DNA from: Lachnospiraceae bacterium | GTDB lineage: Bacteria > Bacillota > Clostridia > Lachnospirales > Lachnospiraceae | Assembly: GCA_910576335.1 (NCBI GenBank) | Contig: CAJTIU010000002.1 | Span: 173,305-237,304, forward strand | DNA length: 64,000 bases | Direction of reading: 5' to 3' | Shown: positions 25,106-33,024 of the stretch, piece by piece | Numbering within the stretch: the first letter of the stretch is position 1 | Layout: every line of letters starts with the position of its first letter | The notes under the pieces: generated by a model | The model's database searches: none | What the model saw: the letters and a program-made list of their open reading frames with translations, nothing else | Told to the model about the DNA's origin: nothing | Translations under genes and position numbers: made by a program

Positions 25106-26692
25106 CTATTCTGCTGGTACTGTATCAGATCCAGGCGCGGGATTTACCGGCTGCGATAACAGACAGATCCTCACTTCTGAGCCGCCGTTATCCCGATTGC
25201 AGATCTCAATGGAGGCAGCGCCTTCGTAAAGGATGTCGAGCCGTTTCATGATGCTGGTAATTCCAATATGCTTAATTCCATTCCGGTCAACAATTTCCTT
25301 CCCTTCCCGCAGCTTCAGAAGTACATCCTCCGGAAAGCCTGCCCCATTGTCCTTTATGGTAATTTCCATACCTTTCTCCTGCTCATCCATCTTTCGGAAG
25401 CCTGCCCTGATCTCTATTTCAATAATGCCGTCTTCTCTTCCAAAATGTTTCGCCGCATTTTCTGCGAAGGTATGGAGCAGCATGGTAGGAATCTGCTTTT
25501 TGCCCACCCCATCTTCCAGCCAAATGTCCACATGGATCCTGTTTTTCAGCCTGAGCTTCTGTAGTTCATACCAGGAGCGTACCTGCTCTGCTTCCCTTTC
25601 TACAGTGACTAGAATATCTGGCCGCAGGGAGGCTCTGGTATAATCGGAAAGGACAAGTACCGCATTCTCTGCTTCCTCGTACTGCTCAAATAAAATCAGG
25701 TTCCGTATCAGGCTCAGGCAATTGTTTAGGAAATGCGGTTTAATCTGAAGCTGCAGAAACTGAAGAGTTGCCTTATTCTGCTCCAACGTCTTTTTCAGCA
25801 TCATATGATCAATCGGTTCAAAAACAACACCTCTGACAAGTCTCCATACGAGAAGCAGAATCATAATCCCCATGCACACAATGCCCAGTATGGGGAATGC
25901 TGCATACCAGAAGACTTCCTGCCTGTGGCTTCCCTTTACCAGTACTTTTAGAGAAAGATTCTGCCGTGTGGAGTCATATCCATATACACGATACCGTTCC
26001 TGATCCACAAAAACCTGCTCTCCTTCTATCCTGATTTCACCCAGGCACTCCAGAGGGGTGAGGACACGTGCCCTGCCATCGCAAAGCAAAAAGTAAGTGT
26101 GGCTTTTTCCCTGGTTTTCAATGCCCTGCAGCAGATGCTCCGGCTTCATCCATGCGCAGATATAGACTGTTTTTACCTTAATCATACGAATCAGGTAATA
26201 CTGTTCTTCCAGTTTCATGGCTGACCATTCGTTTTTAATATTTCCCTTTTCAAAATACTGTGTTATATAAGCCATATTTTCTTTTATAGAAGAATACATG
26301 TCAAATGTCACGTAATCGCCAACCTGACTGACAAAGACCCTGCTTTTGCTGTCATAGAGGAACATACCGTCCAGAAACTGATATTTCTTTATCTCTTTTC
26401 CAAACTCACGCTTCTTCCTTATAAGCGCCATATGCCAGTCAATACCTTCCCCTCCTCTGATGATTTTCTCCATATTTTCATCTTCCTTCGTATCACTGAG
26501 CAGCATGTTTTCAATATCTTCCATAAAGGCTTCCATAAACCGCATAGAAACCTGCAGGTCATACCAGTGGGACTGGCTTACAATTTTCTCATCCAGGCGG
26601 ATGCTATACATACTATAGCCCAGAATAACCAGCATGGCAACGCCAATCATTCCACCTATAATAAAAAATAATTTTTTCCTCAGGCTGTTCAT
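25106..26692 (-). CDS. Sensor histidine kinase (YesM-like)
   Basis: A 528-residue membrane kinase. One membrane helix at about 8-28 and a second near 275-295 bracket an extracellular sensor region of about 240 residues. The His_kinase (PF06580) motif LQLQIKPHFLNN holds the predicted phospho-acceptor H320. A HATPase domain follows, with FAENAAKHFG (N-box) and IKDNGAGFPE (G1). GGAGGC precedes the ATG. It heads the kinase / binding protein / regulator operon and has an activator-type promoter like that of the DUF1593 gene, implying positive autoregulation. Confidence 0.92.
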   Translation of the reverse strand: MNSLRKKLFFIIGGMIGVAMLVILGYSMYSIRLDEKIVSQSHWYDLQVSMRFMEAFMEDIENMLLSDTKEDENMEKIIRGGEGIDWHMALIRKKREFGKEIKKYQFLDGMFLYDSKSRVFVSQVGDYVTFDMYSSIKENMAYITQYFEKGNIKNEWSAMKLEEQYYLIRMIKVKTVYICAWMKPEHLLQGIENQGKSHTYFLLCDGRARVLTPLECLGEIRIEGEQVFVDQERYRVYGYDSTRQNLSLKVLVKGSHRQEVFWYAAFPILGIVCMGIMILLLVWRLVRGVVFEPIDHMMLKKTLEQNKATLQFLQLQIKPHFLNNCLSLIRNLILFEQYEEAENAVLVLSDYTRASLRPDILVTVEREAEQVRSWYELQKLRLKNRIHVDIWLEDGVGKKQIPTMLLHTFAENAAKHFGREDGIIEIEIRAGFRKMDEQEKGMEITIKDNGAGFPEDVLLKLREGKEIVDRNGIKHIGITSIMKRLDILYEGAASIEICNRDNGGSEVRICLLSQPVNPAPGSDTVPAE

Positions 26693-26760
26693 TGCAATGC
26701 CTCCGCTTCCATCTTCTGAGCCCTTTACAAATCTTCCGCTCCACCTTATTATCCACTTTT

Positions 26761-26823
26761 ATTATACATTTTATTTTCCCCGAAAAAAACAAGAATTGTA
26801 CCACGAAATATAACTTTTGTAAC
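26761..26823 (-). promoter_or_regulatory. Activator-type promoter of the kinase operon with tandem 21-bp repeats
   Basis: TATAAT (26761-26766, minus strand) without a good -35. Two adjacent 21-bp direct repeats lie upstream: distal 26803-26823, beginning GTTACAAAAGTTATATTTC, and proximal 26782-26802, beginning GGTACAATTCTTGTTTTTT. The gap from the proximal repeat to the -10 is 15 bp, the same as at the DUF1593 promoter. Confidence 0.8.
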
Positions 26824-26890
26824 TTTTCACGGGTCAGGAATGCGCTGAACTGCGTATTCCGTGAGAACATGATCTAACTAACTTTTAGAA

Positions 26891-26932
26891 AGTTTGGGAC
26901 GGGGCATTTTTAAAAATGCCCCGTCCCAAACT
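26891..26932. repeat. Palindromic repeat family 1, copy 3
   Basis: A perfect 42-bp palindrome. Its outer arms read AGTTTGGGACGGGGC, differing from copies 1, 2 and 4, but both arms carry the matching change. It overlaps the first two bases (plus-strand order) of the icd stop codon. Confidence 0.95.
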
Positions 26933-28130
26933 ACACCAGTTTCCCGGCAATTGCCTTGATAAACTCTTCACTGTTTAATACAACCGGATCTGGAATGGTT
27001 GTAATAAGCGCCAGATCCTTTGTCATCTTTCCCTCTTCTATCGTATCAATCGTCGCCTTTTCCAGCCTGTCGGCAAATCCCATCAGCTCCTGATTGCCGT
27101 CCAGCTCCCCGCGTTTCCTGAGTGCTCCTGTCCACGCAAAGATTGTCGCAACTGAATTTGTGGAAGTCTCCTCCCCCTTCAGGTGCTTATAATAATGACG
27201 CTGCACCGTTCCGTGAGCCGCCTCGTACTCATAATATCCCTCCGGTGACACCAGAACGGAAGTCATCATGGCAAGTGAACCAAACGCAGAGGACACCATA
27301 TCACTCATGACATCTCCGTCATAATTCTTACATGCCCAGATATATCCGCCCTCTGACTTCATTACACGGGCCACTGCATCATCAATTAGGGTGTAGAAAT
27401 ATACAATCCCTGTCTCTTCGAATTTGTCTTTATATTCTGCGTCAAAGATCTCCTGGAAAATGTCCTTAAAAGTATGGTCATACTTTTTGGAAATCGTATC
27501 CTTTGTGGCAAACCACAGGTCCTGCTTTGTATCCAGTGCATAGTTAAAACAGCTTCTTGCAAAGCTTTCAATGGAATCGTTAAGATTGTGCATTCCCTGG
27601 GCTACACCTGCGCCTGTGTAGTTATGTACCAGTTCCCTTACTTCTTTACCATCCTCAGCTGTATAGACAAGCTCAACCTTGCCTGCGCCCGGAATCTTCA
27701 TCTCTGTATTCTTATACACATCCCCGTATGCATGTCTGGCGATGGTAATCGGCTTCTTCCAGTTTTTCACACAGGGCTCAATTCCCTTCACAACAATGGG
27801 AGCCCGGAATACCGTTCCATCAAGAATTGCACGGATTGTTCCGTTCGGACTCTTCCACATCTCCTTTAAATCATACTCCTCCATGCGCGCCGCATTCGGA
27901 GTAATGGTCGCGCATTTTACTGCCACCTTATATTTCTTCGTGGCATTTGCCGAGTCAATGGTCACCTGATCATTCGTCTCATTCCGGTATTCAAGTCCCA
28001 GATCATAATACTCTGTATTAAGCTCCACAAAGGGCTCTAAAAGATGCTCCTTAATCATCTTCCAGAGAATCCTTGTCATCTCGTCTCCATCCATCTCTAC
28101 AATGGGTGCTGCCATCTTAATCTTTGCCAT
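26931..28130 (-). CDS. icd: NADP-dependent isocitrate dehydrogenase
   Basis: A 399-residue enzyme that converts isocitrate to 2-oxoglutarate with NADPH formation. It belongs to the eukaryote-like (type II) subfamily: it opens [20 protein letters not shown] and has [19 protein letters not shown], a TTETRS-like region replaced by PFTT-independent strands, [22 protein letters not shown] and [11 protein letters not shown]. It is the last gene of the citrate synthase / GntR / icd group and supplies 2-oxoglutarate for glutamate. A 22-bp sequence shared with the gntR leader lies about 50 bp upstream, and its stop codon lies in palindrome copy 3. Confidence 0.94.
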   Translation of the reverse strand: MAKIKMAAPIVEMDGDEMTRILWKMIKEHLLEPFVELNTEYYDLGLEYRNETNDQVTIDSANATKKYKVAVKCATITPNAARMEEYDLKEMWKSPNGTIRAILDGTVFRAPIVVKGIEPCVKNWKKPITIARHAYGDVYKNTEMKIPGAGKVELVYTAEDGKEVRELVHNYTGAGVAQGMHNLNDSIESFARSCFNYALDTKQDLWFATKDTISKKYDHTFKDIFQEIFDAEYKDKFEETGIVYFYTLIDDAVARVMKSEGGYIWACKNYDGDVMSDMVSSAFGSLAMMTSVLVSPEGYYEYEAAHGTVQRHYYKHLKGEETSTNSVATIFAWTGALRKRGELDGNQELMGFADRLEKATIDTIEEGKMTKDLALITTIPDPVVLNSEEFIKAIAGKLV

Positions 28131-28179
28131 GTTTTTTTCCTCCTACTTTCTGCTTTTTATAATAAATGCGATATGACTT

Positions 28180-28201
28180 CACAGACCTGCTGAATCATTA
28201 C
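28180..28201 (-). repeat. 22-bp sequence shared by the icd and gntR leaders
   Basis: CACAGAC-C-TGCTGAATCATT-A-C here matches 28966-28987 at 20 of 22 positions. Both copies lie between cistrons of the same operon, 50 to 80 bp before a start codon. Confidence 0.5.
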
Positions 28202-28233
28202 AATGCGATTTTCTCCGGACAAATGCAAGGAGG

Positions 28234-28884
28234 TTATCCGCCTATATGAAGATTTGCCATAACATTCATGATATGCTGGTTGGCAAGCCTCTCCGCCATA
28301 TCCGCATCCTTTCTCTTAATCGCCTCCAGAATCTCCTTATGCTCCAGAATCGACTTTTGTGCCCGGTTCTTCGAACCGACAGATATCCTGCGCGCCATCT
28401 TGACATATTTATGAAAATCTGTAAGCACATGCTCTAGAATCCTGCTGTTGGAGGCCTCATAAAGAACCTTGTGGAATTTTCCGTCAAGAACAGATACCTG
28501 TTCAGCACACGCCTCCTTTTTCTTCAGATGAAATTCCGAAAGAAGAATAATCTCCTCCAGCTCTGTCATCTGCTCCTCTGTAATATGCTTTGTCGCCCAC
28601 CTGGCACATAAGCCCTCCATCATGGAACGGATCCTGTAGATGTCCCTTACGTCTGCCTGAGTAATCCCTGTCACATATGCCCCCTTATTAGGAATAATCT
28701 TTACCAGTCCTTCCAGCTCCAGCTGCCTTAATGCTTCCCTTACAGGAGTCCTGCTCACTCCAAGTTCCTCGCCAATGGAGATCTCCCGAAGTTCATCCTT
28801 CTCCTTATAGACACCAGATAAAATATCCTCACGGAGTCGTTCAAACACTCTTCCCCTAAGTGAATGATCCGCATATTCTTCCAT
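28234..28884 (-). CDS. GntR-family (FadR/FCD) regulator of the citrate genes
   Basis: A 216-residue regulator. The winged helix (about 8-75) has VFERLREDILSGVYKEKDELREISIGEELGVSRTPVREALRQLE. The FCD ligand-binding domain (about 85-210) has DIYRIRSMMEG, FHKVLYEASNS and an EHKEILEAIKRKD segment with metal-ligand histidines. It lies between the citrate synthase-like gene and icd. A 30-bp palindrome at the operon promoter with core TTGTATACAA fits this subfamily, so it probably represses the operon. The effector may be citrate or a related acid, which is inference. Confidence 0.9.
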   Translation of the reverse strand: MEEYADHSLRGRVFERLREDILSGVYKEKDELREISIGEELGVSRTPVREALRQLELEGLVKIIPNKGAYVTGITQADVRDIYRIRSMMEGLCARWATKHITEEQMTELEEIILLSEFHLKKKEACAEQVSVLDGKFHKVLYEASNSRILEHVLTDFHKYVKMARRISVGSKNRAQKSILEHKEILEAIKRKDADMAERLANQHIMNVMANLHIGG

Positions 28885-28956
28885 TTTTCCATATTCCTCT
28901 CTTCACATATATTTTGCTGCGATTCACTGCACTCCCCATCATTTTTACGGTCAGCG

Positions 28957-28987
28957 CAGCAAGTACACAGACTTGCTGAATCATTGC
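28957..28987 (-). repeat. Intercistronic hairpin and second copy of the 22-bp shared sequence
   Basis: CAGCAAGT (28957-28964) pairs with ACTTGCTG (28971-28978). The segment 28966-28987 is the copy that matches the icd leader. It lies between the citrate synthase-like gene and gntR. Confidence 0.5.
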
Positions 28988-28999
28988 ACTACTTTTCCA

Positions 29000-30394
29000 T
29001 TACAATTCAATTCCAAGCTTCCTGCTGGAGTCTTCAATTACTGCAAGCAGCTCCTCGTCTGTAAGCACAGTCACGCGCCCGCTCTCGTATTCACTGTCTA
29101 CCCAGCTTTTCACCATTTCGACAAGTTCTGATGTTTTATCTACCTGTCTGTCCTTTGGCAAATGAAAATAAGTATTGATCCAGTGCGCGATCCCGGCGAG
29201 TCCGGATGTATTGGACACTGCCACGAGAGGCGGCCGGTTTAGAAATTTTTCAGTATCAAATACATTATAAATCTCCTCATTTTTCAAAAGACCGTCTGCA
29301 TGAATTCCCGCCCTTGTCACATTGAAGTTCCTTCCGGCAAATGGCGTCCTTGATGGAACCCGGTAGCCGATCTCCTTTTCGTAATACTGCACCAGCTCTG
29401 TAATAACAGTCGTGTCCATTCCGTCAAGGGTCCCCCGGAGCTGGGCGTACTCAAATACCATCGCCTCAAGCGGCGTATTGCCTGTCCGCTCTCCGATTCC
29501 AAACAGAGAGCAGTTTACCCCGCTTGCACCGTAGAGCCATGCTGTTGTAGAATTGCTGACTGCTTTGTAAAAGTCATTGTGCCCGTGGAATTCAATGAGC
29601 TCACTGGGGACTCCCGCATGAACCCGGATTCCATAGATAATTCCTGGAATGGATCTGGGAATCACTGCACCCGGATAATTCACGCCATATCCCATGGTGT
29701 CGCAGACACGGATCTTCACCGGAATCTGGTATTCCTCCATCAGCTTCATAAGCTCCAGGCAGAACGGGATTACAAACCCATAGATATCCGACCTGGTAAT
29801 ATCCTCCAGGTGACACCGGGGACTGACTCCTGTCTCCAGACACTCTCTCACGACAGACAGATAGTGCTTCATGCACTCCCGCCTTGTCATCTTCAGCTTA
29901 TAAAAAATATGATAATCAGAACAGCTGACCAGGATTCCGGTCTCCTTCATGCCAATGTCCTTCACAAGCTCAAAATCCTTCTTGCTTGCCCGGATCCAGC
30001 TCGTCACCTCCGGAAACTGGTAGCCCTTCTCCATGCACTTATACACCGCATCCTGGTCCTTCTTACTGTACAGGAAAAATTCACACTGCCGGATCTTTCC
30101 ATTGACACCGCCCAGCTTGTGAAAATAATCGTACAAAGTCACAATCTGCTCTGTACTGTAGGGTGCTCTTGACTGCTGGCCGTCCCGGAATGTAGTATCT
30201 GTAATCCAGATCTCTTCCGGCATACTGTGCGGTACAATACGGTCATTAAATGCGATCTTTGGAATCTCATCATAGCTGAACAGATTGCGGAACACATTCG
30301 GCTTCTCCACATCCACAAGGGGATACATGTGCTCCTCAAGCTGCAGCAAATTCGTATGTTTATCAAGGTACACCTTCCTGTTCTCCATATTCAT
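29000..30394 (-). CDS. Re-citrate synthase-like enzyme (DRE-TIM metallolyase family)
   Basis: A 464-residue member of the isopropylmalate/homocitrate synthase family. The catalytic TIM barrel shows ITDTTFRDGQQSRAPYS, SCSDYHIFYKLKMTR, ISPRCHLEDITRSDIYG-like RCHLEDITRSD, CDTMGYGVNYPG, EFHGHNDFYKAVSN and NCSLFGIGERTGNTPLE. The long N-terminal extension and these variants fit the Clostridium kluyveri Re-citrate synthase rather than LeuA. No LeuA-type C-terminal allosteric domain is visible. Linkage to icd and a GntR regulator supports citrate formation from oxaloacetate and acetyl-CoA for glutamate synthesis. No aconitase gene is in the window. Homocitrate or 2-isopropylmalate synthase is the alternative. 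Confidence 0.78.
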   Translation of the reverse strand: MNMENRKVYLDKHTNLLQLEEHMYPLVDVEKPNVFRNLFSYDEIPKIAFNDRIVPHSMPEEIWITDTTFRDGQQSRAPYSTEQIVTLYDYFHKLGGVNGKIRQCEFFLYSKKDQDAVYKCMEKGYQFPEVTSWIRASKKDFELVKDIGMKETGILVSCSDYHIFYKLKMTRRECMKHYLSVVRECLETGVSPRCHLEDITRSDIYGFVIPFCLELMKLMEEYQIPVKIRVCDTMGYGVNYPGAVIPRSIPGIIYGIRVHAGVPSELIEFHGHNDFYKAVSNSTTAWLYGASGVNCSLFGIGERTGNTPLEAMVFEYAQLRGTLDGMDTTVITELVQYYEKEIGYRVPSRTPFAGRNFNVTRAGIHADGLLKNEEIYNVFDTEKFLNRPPLVAVSNTSGLAGIAHWINTYFHLPKDRQVDKTSELVEMVKSWVDSEYESGRVTVLTDEELLAVIEDSSRKLGIEL

Positions 30395-30452
30395 CTCTCC
30401 CAGTCATGCTAAGTCCAGGCAGCCATTATGCTGCATGTTCATCAGATTTCAT

Positions 30453-30482
30453 TTCTGTATAATTGTATACAATTATACAGAA
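30453..30482. promoter_or_regulatory. 30-bp palindromic operator of the citrate operon
   Basis: A perfect palindrome with 15-base arms (TTCTGTATAATTGTA). Its core TTGTATACAA fits the FadR-type GntR half-site pattern. It covers the -10 and most of the spacer of the promoter below, a repressing position. Confidence 0.8.
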
Positions 30483-30490
30483 TGTGTCAA
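30462..30490 (-). promoter_or_regulatory. Promoter of the citrate synthase / gntR / icd genes
   Basis: On the minus strand a consensus TTGACA (30485-30490), 17 bp, then TACAAT (30462-30467), about 65 bp before the start codon. Confidence 0.8.
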
Positions 30491-30630
30491 GAAAAACTTG
30501 TTATTTTTTTACTTGATAAAATTCCTGTAAACTATTTATAAGGTTCATATAACTAAATCTTTACACTGGATTTGCAGGTTGCCATAATAAAAATACGAAA
30601 AAATAGGACTTTGAAAGAGAGATGACGAAT

Positions 30631-30783
30631 ATGAATAGCCAGGAATTATGTATACTGTTAGATTCGATACTGGCTTTGCTAGAAACAGATAATACCGAAA
30701 AAGCAAAAGAGATTATAAAAAATGGGATTAAACGTATTGATAAAGGTATGAAGAACGGTAAATTGGGGACGGGGCATTTTTAA
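30631..30783 (+). CDS. Small 50-residue protein ending inside palindrome copy 4
   Basis: ATG at 30631 opens MNSQELCILLDSILALLETD, then a lysine-rich helix, and stops at TAA 30781-30783. GAGAGATG lies upstream as a weak ribosome binding site, and TTTACA (30560-30565), 17 bp, CATAAT (30583-30588) is a possible promoter. The first 43 residues look like an amphipathic helical pair; the last seven (KLGTGHF) are encoded by the palindrome. No family recognised. Convergent with ilvA. Confidence 0.45.
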   Translation: MNSQELCILLDSILALLETDNTEKAKEIIKNGIKRIDKGMKNGKLGTGHF

Positions 30784-30803
30784 AAATGCCCCGTCCCCAA
30801 TTT
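30760..30803. repeat. Palindromic repeat family 1, copy 4
   Basis: A perfect 44-bp palindrome (core identical to copies 1 and 2, outer arms extended by AAA/TTT). It directly abuts the ilvA stop codon at 30804 and contains the stop codon of the small plus-strand gene. Confidence 0.95.
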
Positions 30804-32018
30804 TTAATATAACTTCGCCCCGATTTCTCTTGGCCGGAATCCGTCCTTTTCCAGCATATTAAGGATCTTCTCCTTATGCTCTGTCCCAAAGACTTCTATT
30901 GTAATCCGAAGCTCCACTGCAGCGTTCCGGTTTGTGCTGACAAACTGGTTATGTTCAAGCTTAATTACATTCCCTTGTGCTTCGGCAATAATCTGTGCCA
31001 CATGCACCAGTTCACCCGGCTTATCAGGAAGAAGCACGGATACAGAGAAGATACGCCCTCTCTGAATCAGTCCATGCTGCACTACGTAGGACATGGTGAT
31101 TACGTCCATGTTGCCGCCGCTTAAGAGCGCCACCGCCTTCTTTCCCTTAAGCTCCAGTCTCTTAAGAGCCGCCACGGTAAGAAGTCCGGAATTTTCCACT
31201 ACCATTTTATGATTCTCCACCATGTCAAGGAATGCACCGATCAGCTCATCATCCTCCACAGTAATCATCTGGTCTATATTTTCCTTCGCAAAGGGGAAGA
31301 TTGTTTCCCCGACACATTTTACAGCTGTGCCGTCTGCGATGGTGTCTGCACTTTCAAGCTCTACCGGCTCTCCTGTTTCAAGAGCCGCAGTCATGCTTGC
31401 TGCTGACGCGGGTTCGACCCCAATCACCTGAATCTTCGGATTCAGCATCTTTGCAAGAGTTGCCACGCCGGTAATCAGCCCGCCTCCTCCGACTGGAACA
31501 AGAATGTAGTCTACTGTCGGAAGCTCCTGTACGATCTCCATGGCAATGGTTCCCTGTCCGGTCACCACGTCAAAGTCATCAAAGGGATGGATAAAGGTGC
31601 TTCCCCGCTCGCCGGCCAGCTTCATGGCATATTCGCAGGCATCATCATAGATATCCCCATACAGGATTACCTCCGCGCCATAATTCTTTGTACGGTTGAC
31701 TTTGATGAGCGGCGTGACCGTCGGCATAACAATGGCTGCCCTGCAGCCGAACTTCTGGGCCGCATACGCCACTCCCTGGGCATGGTTTCCGGCCGATGCT
31801 GCTACCAGTCCCTTTTCCCGTTCTTCCTCACTTAAGGTACTGATCTTATAATAAGCGCCCCTTACCTTATAAGCGCCTGTATACTGCATATTTTCCGGCT
31901 TTAGATATACCTTTCCCCCAGTCTGGCTGCTAAAATACTCGCTGTAAACCAGCTTTGTCGGTAATGTCACATTTTTTACAAGCTCACTTGCCTGTTCGAA
32001 TTTTTCTAATGTCAGCAT
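30804..32018 (-). CDS. ilvA: Threonine ammonia-lyase with ACT domain
   Basis: A 404-residue PLP enzyme that deaminates threonine to 2-oxobutyrate for isoleucine synthesis or catabolism. The PLP lysine is K51 in GAYKVRGAYYK; SAGNHAQG and the glycine loop VPVGGGGLITG bind the cofactor. One C-terminal ACT-like domain (about 325-404) is present, a layout shared by short catabolic-type enzymes. Its start overlaps the ftsY stop by seven bases, so it is translated with ftsY although metabolically unrelated. Confidence 0.92.
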   Translation of the reverse strand: MLTLEKFEQASELVKNVTLPTKLVYSEYFSSQTGGKVYLKPENMQYTGAYKVRGAYYKISTLSEEEREKGLVAASAGNHAQGVAYAAQKFGCRAAIVMPTVTPLIKVNRTKNYGAEVILYGDIYDDACEYAMKLAGERGSTFIHPFDDFDVVTGQGTIAMEIVQELPTVDYILVPVGGGGLITGVATLAKMLNPKIQVIGVEPASAASMTAALETGEPVELESADTIADGTAVKCVGETIFPFAKENIDQMITVEDDELIGAFLDMVENHKMVVENSGLLTVAALKRLELKGKKAVALLSGGNMDVITMSYVVQHGLIQRGRIFSVSVLLPDKPGELVHVAQIIAEAQGNVIKLEHNQFVSTNRNAAVELRITIEVFGTEHKEKILNMLEKDGFRPREIGAKLY

Positions 32019-32962
32019 GTCTCTTCCTCCTTCTGCTCTGTCATAAATAATGCATTTACAAATGTATCTGCATCAAACTTCTGTAAATCATCTATACTTT
32101 CCCCAACCCCGATATATTTTACCGGAATCCCAAGTTCTGCCTGAATCGCAACAGCAATGCCGCCTCTGGCAGTTCCGTCCATCTTCGTGAGTATAATGCC
32201 TGTAATCTCTGCAACCTCATTAAATTCCTTCGCCTGCTGCAGGGCATTCTGTCCGGTTGTAGCATCCAGCACTACCAGTGTCTCACGGAATGCCTCCGGA
32301 TATTCCCTGTCAATGATCCGGTTCATCTTTCTTAATTCTTCCATTAGATTCTTCTTATTATGGAGACGGCCTGCTGTATCGCACAATAAGACATCCGCAT
32401 GCCTTGCCTTTGCTGCGGACACCGCATCATATACAACCGCTGCCGGATCAGAACCCTCCTGGCCTCCGATCAGTTCCGCCTGAGCCCGGTTTGCCCACTC
32501 CTTAAGCTGCTCTCCCGCAGCCGCCCGGAACGTATCTGCCGCTGCAAGGACCACCTTTTTATTCTCATTCCGGAGCTTTCCCGCAAGCTTCCCGATGGTA
32601 GTCGTCTTACCTACGCCATTCACTCCAATCACCATAACCACTGAAGTCTTCTCTTCAAATTCATAGGCCAGGCCGCCTACATTCATCTGCTCTTTGATGC
32701 TGTCAATCAGCACCTGGCGGCAGTCTGACGGCTCCTTGATATGCCGTTCCTTTACCTTTGCCTTCAAATCATCCAGGATATCATAAGTTGCCTGCACCCC
32801 CAGATCCCCCATAATCAGAAGTTCCTCAAGCTCCTCATAAAATTCATCATCAATATGGGAAAAACCATTAAAGATGCTGTCCATCCCAGATACAATATTA
32901 TCTCTCGTCTTCGTCAGGCCTGATACAAGCCTGCTAAAGAACCCTTTCTTTTCCTCTGCCAT
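32012..32962 (-). CDS. ftsY: Signal recognition particle receptor FtsY
   Basis: A 316-residue SRP receptor GTPase that docks ribosome-SRP complexes at the membrane. The NG domain shows GVNGVGKTTTIGKLA (G1), DTFRAAAGEQL, DTAGRLHNK (G3), TKMDGTARGG (G4) and GVGESIDDLQKFDA. The acidic A domain is nearly absent, as usual in Firmicutes. It follows smc by 62 bp and overlaps ilvA by seven bases. Confidence 0.96.
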   Translation of the reverse strand: MAEEKKGFFSRLVSGLTKTRDNIVSGMDSIFNGFSHIDDEFYEELEELLIMGDLGVQATYDILDDLKAKVKERHIKEPSDCRQVLIDSIKEQMNVGGLAYEFEEKTSVVMVIGVNGVGKTTTIGKLAGKLRNENKKVVLAAADTFRAAAGEQLKEWANRAQAELIGGQEGSDPAAVVYDAVSAAKARHADVLLCDTAGRLHNKKNLMEELRKMNRIIDREYPEAFRETLVVLDATTGQNALQQAKEFNEVAEITGIILTKMDGTARGGIAVAIQAELGIPVKYIGVGESIDDLQKFDADTFVNALFMTEQKEEETC

Positions 32963-33024
32963 GTGAAAAAGTCCACCTCCTGTTTTTCGTTACAATTCAC
33001 GGCACAGAAGGCCGCTTATCGCAA

